DNA from: Auanema rhodensis
Taxonomy: Eukaryota > Nematoda > Chromadorea > Rhabditida > Rhabditidae
Assembly (NCBI GenBank): GCA_964057225.1
Contig: OZ059900.1
Span: forward strand, 20,599,638-20,663,637
Length of the DNA stretch: 64,000 nucleotides
Direction of reading: 5' to 3'
This document shows positions 55,501-64,000 of the stretch, one piece after another. Numbering within the stretch: position 1 is the first letter of the stretch; every line of letters begins with the position of its first letter. Position numbers and translations under genes: made by a program. Below the pieces are notes generated by a model. That model had not been told where the DNA came from, did not search any database, and was given only the letters and a program-made list of their open reading frames with translations.

Positions 55501-56449
55501 CTGTGTTTTTATATTTTTCTAGTGTTCAGCATGTAAAATGCTTCATTTTAGTATGTAACACGCTGAAATTCGTTGCATTTGACGACTCATATGAACAAAA
55601 ATCGATTTAATCAATATTAGCCATAAGGGGCGTGCCCTCAGAATATGCTAATTTCCTTAATTTTCTAACCCCTGTTTTTTTGTCGTGAAAGTGGAACTAG
55701 ACGTTGTACGAACAATTTTGAGCTAGGTTTCATTGACATTGCATGAGTTTGAACACATGAAATCGTAAGTCAAAACCTTGTTTACAGCGAAATTTCCAAA
55801 AACTGGTTTTCCAGCATAATAAAATATTTCTCATGGGAAATACTGTGTTTTTGTATTTTTCTAGTGTTCAGCATGTAAAATGCTTCATTTTAGTATGTAA
55901 CACGCTGAAATTCGTTGCATTTGACGACTCATATGAACAAAAATCGATTTAATCAATATTAGCCATAAGGGGCGTGCCCTCAGAATATGCTAATTTCCTT
56001 AATTTTCTAACCCCTGTTTTTTTGTCGTGAAAGTGGAACTAGACGTTGTACGAACAATTTTGAGCTAGGTTTCATTGACATTGCATGAGTTTGAACACAT
56101 GAAATCGTAAGTCAAAACCTTGTTTACAGCGAAATTTCCAAAAACTGGTTTTCCAGCATAATAAAATATTTCTCATGGGAAATACTGTGTTTTTGTATTT
56201 TTCTAGTGTTCAGCATGTAAAATGCTTCATTTTAGTATGTAACACGCTGAAATTCGTTGCATTTGACGACTCATATGAACAAAAATCGATTTAATCAATA
56301 TTAGCCATAAGGGGCGTGCCCTCAGAATATGCTAATTTCCTTAATTTTCTAACCCCTGTTTTTTTGTCGTGAAAGTGGAACTAGACGTTGTACGAACAAT
56401 TTTGAGCTAGGTTTCATTGACATTGCATGAGTTTGAACACATGAAATCG

Positions 56450-59400
56450 TAAGTCAAGACCTTGTTTACAGCGAAATTTCCAAAAACTGGTTTTCCAGCA
56501 TAATAAAATATTTCTCATGGGAAATACTGTGTTTTTGTATTTTTCTAGTGTTCAGCATGTAAAATGCTTCATTTTAGTATGTAACACGCTGAAATTCGTT
56601 GCATTTGACGACTCATATGAACAAAAATCGATTTAATCAATATTAGCCATAAGGGGCGTGCCCTCAGAATATGCTAATTTCCTTAATTTTCTAACCCCTG
56701 TTTTTTTGTCGTGAAAGTGGAACTAGACGTTGTACGAACAATTTTGAGCTAGGTTTCATTGACATTGCATGAGTTTGAACACATGAAATCGTAAGTCAAA
56801 ACCTTGTTTACAGCGAAATTTCCAAAAACTGGTTTTCCAGCATAATAAAATATTTCTCATGGGAAATACTGTGTTTTTGTATTTTTCTAGTGTTCAGCAT
56901 GTAAAATGCTTCATTTTAGTATGTAACACGCTGAAATTCGTTGCATTTGACGACTCATATGAACAAAAATCGATTTAATCAATATTAGCCATAAGGGGCG
57001 TGCCCTCAGAATATGCTAATTTCCTTAATTTTCTAACCCCTGTTTTTTTGTCGTGAAAGTGGAACTAGACGTTGTACGAACAATTTTGAGCTAGGTTTCA
57101 TTGACATTGCATGAGTTTGAACACATGAAATCGTAAGTCAAAACCTTGTTTACAGCGAAATTTCCAAAAACTGGTTTTCCAGCATAATAAAATATTTCTC
57201 ATGGGAAATACTGTGTTTTTGTATTTTTCTAGTGTTCAGCATGTAAAATGCTTCATTTTAGTATGTAACACGCTGAAATTCGTTACATTTGACGACTCAT
57301 ATGAACAAAAATCGATTTAATCAATATTAGCCATAAGGGGCGTGCCCTCAGAATATGCTAATTTCCTTAATTTTCTAACCCCTGTTTTTTTGTTGTGAAA
57401 GTGGAACTAGACGTTGTACGAACAATTTTGAACTAGGTTTCATTGACATTGCATGAGTTTGAACACATGAAATCGTAAGTCAAAACCTTGTTTACAGCGA
57501 AATTTCCAAAAACTGGTTTTCCAGCATAATAAAATATTTCTCGTGGGAAATACTGTGTTTTTGTATTTTTCTAGTGTTCAGCATGTAAAATGGTTCATTT
57601 TAGTATGTAACACGCTGAAATTCGTTGCATTTGACGACTCATATGAACAAAAATCGATTTAATCAATATTAGCCATAAGAGGCGTGCCCTCAGAATATGC
57701 TTATTTCCTTAATTTTCTAACCCCTGTTTTTTTGTCGTGAAAGTCGAACTAGACGTTGTACGAACAATTTTGAGCTAGGTTTCATTGACATTGCATGAGT
57801 TTGAACACATGAAATCGTAAGTCAAAACCTTGTTTACAGCGAAATTTCCAAAAACTGGTTTTCCAGCATAATAAAATATTTCTCATGGGAAATACTGTGT
57901 TTTTATATTTTTCTAGTGTTCAGCATGTAAAATGCTTCATTTTAGTATGTAACACGCTGAAATTCGTTGCATTTGACGACTCATATGAACAAAAATCGAT
58001 TTAATCAATATTAGCCATAAGGGGCGTGCCCTCAGAATATGCTAATTTCCTTAATTTTCTAACCCCTGTTTTTTTGTCGTGAAAGTGGAACTAGACGTTG
58101 TACGAACAATTTTGAGCTAGGTTTCATTGACATTGCATGAGTTTGAACACATGAAATCGTAAGTCAAAACCTTGTTTACAGCGAAATTTCCAAAAACTGG
58201 TTTTCCAGCATAATAAAATATTTCTCATGGGAAATACTGTGTTTTTGTATTTTTCTAGTGTTCAGCATGTAAAATGCTTCATTTTAGTATGTAACACGCT
58301 GAAATTCGTTGCATTTGACGACTCATATGAACAAAAATCGATTTAATCAATATTAGCCATAAGGGGCGTGCCCTCAGAATATGCTAATTTCCTTAATTTT
58401 CTAACCCCTGTTTTTTTGTCGTGAAAGTGGAACTAGACGTTGTACGAACAATTTTGAGCTAGGTTTCATTGACATTGCATGAGTTTGAACACATGAAATC
58501 GTAAGTCAAAACCTTGTTTACAGCGAAATTTCCAAAAACTGGTTTTCCAGCATAATAAAATATTTCTCATGGGAAATACTGTGTTTTTGTATTTTTCTAG
58601 TGTTGAGCATGTAAAATGCTTCATTTTAGTATGTAACACGCTGAAATTCGTTGCATTTGACGACTCATATGAACAAAAATCGATTTAATCAATATTAGCC
58701 ATAAGGGGCGTGCCCTCAGAATATGCTAATTTCCTTAATTTTCTAACCCCTGTTTTTTTGTCGTGAAAGTGGAACTAGACGTTGTACGAACAATTTTGAG
58801 CTAGGTTTCATTGACATTGCATGAGTTTGAACACATGAAATCGTAAGTCAAAACCTTGTTTACAGCGAAATTTCCAAAAACTGGTTTTCCAGCATAATAA
58901 AATATTTCTCATGGGAAATACTGTGTTTTTATATTTTTCTAGTGTTCAGCATGTAAAATGCTTCATTTTAGTATGTAACACGCTGAAATTCGTTGCATTT
59001 GACGACTCATATGAACAAAAATCGATTTAATCAATATTAGCCATAAGGGGCGTGCCCTCAGAATATGCTAATTTCCTTAATTTTCTAACCCCTGTTTTTT
59101 TGTCGTGAAAGTGGAACTAGACGTTGTACGAACAATTTTGAGCTAGGTTTCATTGACATTGCATGAGTTTGAACACATGAAATCGTAAGTCAAAACCTTG
59201 TTTACAGCGAAATTTCCAAAAACTGGTTTTCCAGCATAATAAAATATTTCTCATGGGAAATACTGTGTTTTTGTATTTTTCTAGTGTTCAGCATGTAAAA
59301 TGCTTCATTTTAGTATGTAACACGCTGAAATTCGTTGCATTTGACGACTCATATGAACAAAAATCGATTTAATCAATATTAGCCATAAGGGGCGTGCCCT

Positions 59401-59950
59401 CAGAATATGCTAATTTCCTTAATTTTCTAACCCCTGTTTTTTTGTCGTGAAAGTGGAACTAGACGTTGTACGAATAATTTTGAGCTAGGTTTCATTGACA
59501 TTGCATGAGTTTGAACACATGAAATCGTAAGTCAAAACCTTGTTTACAGCGAAATTTCCAAAAACTGGTTTTCCAGCATAATAAAATATTTCTCATGGGA
59601 AATACTGTGTTTTTGTATTTTTCTAGTGTTCAGCATGTAAAATGCTTCATTTTAGTATGTAACACGCTGAAATTCGTTGCATTTGACGACTCATATGAAC
59701 AAAAATCGATTTAATCAATATTAGCCATAAGGGGCGTGCCCTCAGAATATGCTAATTTCCTTAATTTTCTAACCCCTGTTTTTTTGTCGTGAAAGTGGAA
59801 CTAGACGTTGTACGAACAATTTTGAGCTAGGTTTCATTGACATTGCATGAGTTTGAACACATGAAATCGTAAGTCAAAACCTTGTTTACAGCGAAATTTC
59901 CAAAAACTGGTTTTCCAGCATAATAAAATATTTCTCATGGGAAATACTGT
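56450..59950 (+). repeat. Long segmental duplication in block C, second copy
   Basis: Counterpart of 51.3-55.5 kb. Markers are AAGTCAAGAC (56451), CGTTACATTT (57281), TGTTGTG (57394), TTTTATATTT (near 57904), GTTGAGCATG (58602) and TGTACGAATA (59467). It is two monomers shorter because it lacks the internal trimer expansion. The copy ends before 59956, where the first copy has TTTTATATTT (55510) and this one has TTTTGTATTT. Confidence 0.88.
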
Positions 59951-62900
59951 GTTTTTGTATTTTTCTAGTGTTCAGCATGTAAAATGCTTCATTTTAGTAT
60001 GTAACACGCTGAAATTCGTTGCATTTGACGACTCATATGAACAAAAATCGATTTAATCAATATTAGCCATAAGGGGCGTGCCCTCAGAATATGCTAATTT
60101 CCTTAATTTTCTAACCCCTGTTTTTTTGTCGTGAAAGTGGAACTAGACGTTGTACGAACAATTTTGAGCTAGGTTTCATTGACATTGCATGAGTTTGAAC
60201 ACATGAAATCGTAAGTCAAAACCTTGTTTACAGCGAAATTTCCAAAAACTGGTTTTCCAGCATAATAAAATATTTCTCATGGGAAATACTGTGTTTTTGT
60301 ATTTTTCTAGTGTTCAGCATGTAAAATGCTTCATTTAAGTATGTAACACGCTGAAATTCGTTGCATTTGACGACTCATATGAACAAAAATCGATTTAATC
60401 AATATTAGCCATAAGGGGCGTGCCCTCAGAATATGCTAATTTCCTTAATTTTCTAACCCCTGTTTTTTTGTCGTGAAAGTGGAACTAGACGTTGTACGAA
60501 CAATTTTGAGCTAGGTTTCATTGACATTGCATGAGTTTGAACACATGAAATCGTAAGTCAAAACCTTGTTTACAGCGAAATTTCCAAAAACTGGTTTTCC
60601 AGCATAATAAAATATTTCTCATGGGAAATACTGTGTTTTTATATTTTTCTAGTGTTCAGCATGTAAAATGCTTCATTTTAGTATGTAACACGCTGAAATT
60701 CGTTGCATTTGACGACTCATATGAACAAAAATCGATTTAATCAATATTAGCCATAAGGGGCGTGCCCTCAGAATATGCTAATTTCCTTAATTTTCTAACC
60801 CCTGTTTTTTTGTCGTGAAAGTGGAACTAGACGTTGTACGAACAATTTTGAACTAGGTTTCATTGACATTGCATGAGTTTGAACACATGAAATCGTAAGT
60901 CAAAACCTTGTTTACAGCGAAATTTCCAAAAACTGGTTTTCCAGCATAATAAAATATTTCTAATGGGAAATACTGTGTTTTTGTATTTTTCTAGTGTTCA
61001 GCATGTAAAATGCTTCATTTTAGTATGTAACACGCTGAAATTCGTTGCATTTGACGACTCATATGAACAAAAATCGATTTAATCAATATTAGCCATAAGG
61101 GGCGTGCCCTCAGAATATGCTAATTTCCTTAATTTTCTAACCCCTGTTTTTTTGTCGTGAAAGTGGAACTAGACGTTGTACGAACAATTTTGAGCTAGGT
61201 TTCATTGACATTGCATGAGTTTGAACACATGAAATCGTAAGTCAAAACCTTGTTTACAGCGAAATTTCCAAAAACTGGTTTTCCAGCATAATAAAATATT
61301 TCTCATGGGAAATACTGTGTTTTTGTATTTTTCTAGTGTTCAGCATGTAAAATGCTTCATTTTAGTATGTAACACGCTGAAATTCGTTGCATTTGACGAC
61401 TCATATGAACAAAAATCGATTTAATCAATATTAGCCATAAGGGGCGTGCCCTCAGAATATGCTAATTTCCTTAATTTTCTAACCCCTGTTTTTTTGTCGT
61501 GAAAGTGGAACTAGACGTTGTACGAACAATTTTGAGCTAGGTTTCATTGACATTGCATGAGTTTGAACACATGAAATCGTAAGTCAAAACCTTGTTTACA
61601 GCGAAATTTCCAAAAACTGGTTTTCCAGCATAATAAAATATTTCTCATGGGAAATACTGTGTTTTTGTATTTTTCTAGTGTTCAGCATGTAAAATGCTTC
61701 ATTTTAGTATGTAACACGCTGAAATTCGTTGCATTTGACGACTCATATGAACAAAAATCGATTTAATCAATATTAGCCATAAGGGGCGTGCCCTCAGAAT
61801 ATGCTAATTTCCTTAATTTTCTAACCCCTGTTTTTTTGTCGTGAAAGTGGAACTAGACGTTGTACGAACAATTTTGAGCTAGGTTTCATTGACATTGCAT
61901 GAGTTTGAACACATGAAATCGTAAGTCAAAACCTTGTTTACAGCGAAATTTCCAAAAACTGGTTTTCCAGCATAATAAAATATTTCTCGTGGGAAATACT
62001 GTGTTTTTGTATTTTTCTAGTGTTCAGCATGTAAAATGCTTCATTTTAGTATGTAACACGCTGAAATTCGTTGCATTTGACGACTCATATGAACAAAAAT
62101 CGATTTAATCAATATTAGCCATAAGAGGCGTGCCCTCAGAATATGCTAATTTCCTTAATTTTCTAACCCCTGTTTTTTTGTCGTGAAAGTGGAACTAGAC
62201 GTTGTACGAACAATTTTGAGCTAGGTTTCATTGACATTGCATGAGTTTGAACACATGAAATCGTAAGTCAAAACCTTGTTTACAGCGAAATTTCCAAAAA
62301 CTGGTTTTCCAGCATAATAAAATATTTCTCGTGGGAAATACTGTGTTTTTGTATTTTTCTAGTGTTCAGCATGTAAAATGCTTCATTTTAGTATGTAACA
62401 CGCTGAAATTCGTTGCATTTGACGACTCATATGAACAAAAATCGATTTAATCAATATTAGCCATAAGGGGCGTGCCCTCAGAATATGCTAATTTCCTTAA
62501 TTTTCTAACCCCTGTTTTTTTGTCGTGAAAGTGGAACTAGACGTTGTACGAACAATTTTGAGCTAGGTTTCATTGACATTGCATGAGTTTGAACACATGA
62601 AATCGTAAGTCAAAACCTTGTTTACAGCGAAATTTCCAAAAACTGGTTTTCCAGCATAATAAAATATTTCTCATGGGAAATACTGTGTTTTTGTATTTTT
62701 CTAGTGTTCAGCATGTAAAATGCTTCATTTTAGTATGTAACACGCTGAAATTCGTTGCATTTGACGACTCATATGAACAAAAATCGATTTAATCAATATT
62801 AGCCATAAGGGGCGTGCCCTCAGAATATGCTAATTTCCTTAATTTTCTAACCCCTGTTTTTTTGTCGTGAAAGTGGAACTAGACGTTGTACGAACAGTTT

Positions 62901-63326
62901 TGAGCTAGGTTTCATTGACATTGCATGAGTTTGAACACATGAAATCGTAAGTCAAAACCTTGTTTACAGCGAAATTTCCAAAAACTGGTTTTCCAGCATA
63001 ATAAAATATTTCTCATGGGAAATACTGTGTTTTTGTATTTTTCTAGTGTTCAGCATGTAAAATGCTTCATTTTAGTATGTAACACGCTGAAATTCGTTGC
63101 ATTTGACGACTCATATGAACAAAAATCGATTTAATCAATATTAGCCATAAGGGGCGTGCCCTCAGAATATGCTAATTTCCTTAATTTTCTAACCCCTGTT
63201 TTTTTGTCGTGAAAGTGGAACTAGACGTTGTACGAACAATTTTGAGCTAGGTTTCATTGACATTGCATGAGTTTGAACACATGAAATCGTAAGTCAAAAC
63301 CTTGTTTACAGCGAAATTTCCAAAAA

Positions 63327-63338
63327 CTGGTTTTCCAG
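63327..63338. repeat. CTGG-TTTT-CCAG hairpin
   Basis: Four-base arms flank a TTTT loop, and the motif is kept in nearly every monomer of all three blocks. The GGTTTACC variant in block A changes only the loop. It overlaps a second dyad (AAAAC-CA-GTTTT on the other strand), so two alternative foldings compete at the same place. Confidence 0.85.
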
Positions 63339-63387
63339 CATAATAAAATATTTCTCATGGGAAATACTGTGTTTTTGTAATTTTCTA

Positions 63388-63427
63388 GTGTTCAGCATGT
63401 AAAATGCTTCATTTTAGTATGTAACAC
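63388..63427. repeat. 40 bp near-symmetric stem-loop
   Basis: Inner arms TAAAATG and CATTTTA enclose a 3-base loop (63400-63416). Outer arms GTGTT (63388-63392) and AACAC (63423-63427) lie seven and six bases away on either side. The core is conserved across the array, with recurrent changes such as TATTTTAC or TTTCACATG in some copies. Confidence 0.8.
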
Positions 63428-63464
63428 GCTGAAATTCGTTGCATTTGACGACTCATATGAACAA

Positions 63465-63474
63465 AAATCGATTT
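63465..63474. repeat. AAATCGATTT palindrome
   Basis: A ten-base perfect palindrome containing ATCGAT, present in most monomers. In 21 block-B monomers it is replaced by a TTTAAACG version that destroys the symmetry and creates TTTAAA. The same change removes a minus-strand stop codon and opens 61-65 codon frames. Confidence 0.88.
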
Positions 63475-63481
63475 AATCAAT

Positions 63482-63518
63482 ATTAGCCATAAGGGGCGTG
63501 CCCTCAGAATATGCTAAT
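63482..63518. repeat. GC-rich nested dyad, the most G+C-dense part of the monomer
   Basis: GGGC-GT-GCCC (63494-63503) is enclosed by outer arms ATTAGC (63482-63487) and GCTAAT (63513-63518). It is strongly conserved. The exceptions I noticed are few: AAGAGGCG in some block-C copies, GATGGCACG in the nine-monomer repeat, CTTCTGGC in the tetramer, GGCAAGCCCC at 35747 and CCCTCTGA at 63847. A role as a protein-binding site or cruciform is possible but unproven. Confidence 0.82.
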
Positions 63519-64000
63519 TTCCTTAATTTTCTAACCCCTGTTTTTTTGTCGTGAAAGTGGAACTAGACGTTGTACGAACAATTTTGAGCTAGGTTTCATT
63601 GACATTGCATGAGTTTGAACACATGAAATCGTAAGTCAAAACCTTGTTTACAGCGAAATTTCCAAAAACTGGTTTTCCAGCATAATAAAATATTTCTCGT
63701 GGGAAATACTGTGTTTTTGTATTTTTCTAGTGTTCAGCATGTAAAATGCTTCATTTTAGTATGTAACACGCTGAAATTCGTTGCATTTGACGACTCATAT
63801 GAACAAAAATCGATTTAATCAATATTAGCCATAAGGGGCGTGCCCTCTGAATATGCTAATTTCCTTAATTTTCTAACCCCTGTTTTTTTGTCGTGAAAGT
63901 GGAACTAGACGTTGTACGAACAATTTTGAGCTAGGTTTCATTGACATTGCATGAGTTTGAACACATGAAATCGTAAGTCAAAACCTTGTTTACAGCGAAA

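Larger units (their letters stand above)
63235..63576 (+). repeat. Representative 342 bp monomer
   Basis: This unit is used to place internal motifs. In order it holds a GTAAGT hexamer (63289), the CTGG-TTTT-CCAG hairpin (63327-63338), an AATAAA hexamer (63342), the 18 bp palindrome region (about 63348-63366, imperfect here), a stem-loop centred on TAAAATGCTTCATTTTA (63400-63416), a TTCGTTG-containing segment (63434-63450), the palindrome AAATCGATTT (63465-63474), a GC-rich nested dyad (63482-63518) and a seven-T run before GTCG. It has one private T-to-A change at 63380. The length is divisible by three, so a reading frame is kept from unit to unit, but stops occur in every frame. Confidence 0.95.
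1..64000. repeat. Satellite DNA array, 342 bp monomer, about 187 copies, filling the window
   Basis: Every part of the window is a copy of one 342 bp sequence. In the last 14 kb the same text returns at identical line phase every 3420 bases (ten monomers), which fixes the period at 342 with almost no indels. One consensus-like monomer (63235-63576) has 116 G+C of 342 (34%) and ten CpG dinucleotides. Copies differ by a few substitutions and one-base changes in homopolymer runs, such as six versus seven T before GTCG. The length is about twice a nucleosomal repeat, a common satellite size in insects and plants. No unique DNA, transposon or gene interrupts the array. I do not recognise the family by name. 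A heterochromatic location is inferred from size and organisation. Confidence 0.98.
45473..64000 (+). repeat. Satellite block C, plus orientation, about 54 monomers
   Basis: This is the uniform subfamily Y in plus orientation, with almost every monomer exactly 342 bp, and it continues off the right edge. Common alternatives are CTCATGGG and CTCGTGGG at the palindrome centre. Rarer markers include TTTTATATTTTT, GTTGAGCATG, CGAATAATTTT, AAGAGGCGTG, GTCGAACTAG and TGTTGTGAAAG. No gene, unique sequence or mobile element was seen. Confidence 0.97.

Noticed and set aside
63342-63347. AATAAA as a real polyadenylation signal of a gene
   Set aside because: It occurs once in every monomer as part of the repeat and there is no gene upstream. 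It is mentioned only as a possible influence on satellite transcripts.
1-64000. CRISPR array
   Set aside because: The direct repeats have no distinct spacers: the whole 342 bp unit is repeated and contiguous, far longer than a CRISPR repeat, and no cas gene is present.
1-64000. Telomeric repeats, rRNA or tRNA genes, or bacterial features such as ribosome binding sites and terminators
   Set aside because: None was seen. The short hairpins belong to the repeating monomer, and a uniform 64 kb satellite is not a bacterial or organellar arrangement.
1-64000. Assignment to a named satellite family or species
   Set aside because: Monomer length and AT content fit several insect and plant satellites, but I recognise no diagnostic sequence. 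A repeat-database search with the 342 bp consensus would decide it.

Overview
The whole 64 kb window is one uninterrupted array of a single AT-rich satellite DNA. The monomer is 342 bp long and about 34% G+C by hand count. Roughly 187 copies lie head to tail, broken only by two orientation switches. I found no protein-coding gene, RNA gene, transposon, CRISPR array or unique sequence. The longest open frames (61-72 codons) lie inside the repeat. An array this size with nested higher-order repeats (HORs) points to eukaryotic constitutive heterochromatin, such as a centromere, pericentromere, subtelomere or sex chromosome. I cannot name the species. CpG is not depleted in the monomer (10 seen, about 10 expected), which fits a lightly methylated genome such as many insects or nematodes better than a vertebrate or typical plant. 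That is inference only.

Layout. Block A (1 to about 4738) is in an orientation I call plus, defined by the segment beginning AACAATTTTGAGC. Block B (about 4741-45472, 40.7 kb) is in the opposite orientation. Block C (45473-64000) is plus again. A second boundary, unrelated to orientation, lies near 40.8 kb. To its left is a heterogeneous subfamily (X) rich in one-base indels and diagnostic substitutions. To its right is a more uniform subfamily (Y), which spans the second inversion.

HORs are visible as diagnostic variants recurring at fixed multiples of the monomer: 1025 bp trimers in A; 2732 and 2049 bp spacings at 7.7-13.5 kb; a 3137 bp nine-monomer unit carrying a 63 bp internal duplication at 14-23 kb; a 1365 bp tetramer at 24-28 kb; 2391 bp and 5121 bp segmental copies at 28-40 kb; a 2410 bp unit with a 16 bp duplication at 41-44.6 kb; a 1026 bp trimer just right of the second inversion; and 5130/4446 bp copies at 51-60 kb.

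The most informative structure is the inversion at 45472. Five rare substitutions recur as mirror images, and each pair of coordinates sums to exactly 91061. Two more recur with the sum enlarged by exactly seven monomers. This gives a relative chronology: mutations, then inverted duplication, then amplification of one arm. The monomer itself is dense in dyad symmetry (stem-loops, an 18 bp palindrome, a nested GC-rich dyad), a property reported for centromeric satellites that lack CENP-B boxes. No new gene system was found. The interest here is in array architecture and evolution.
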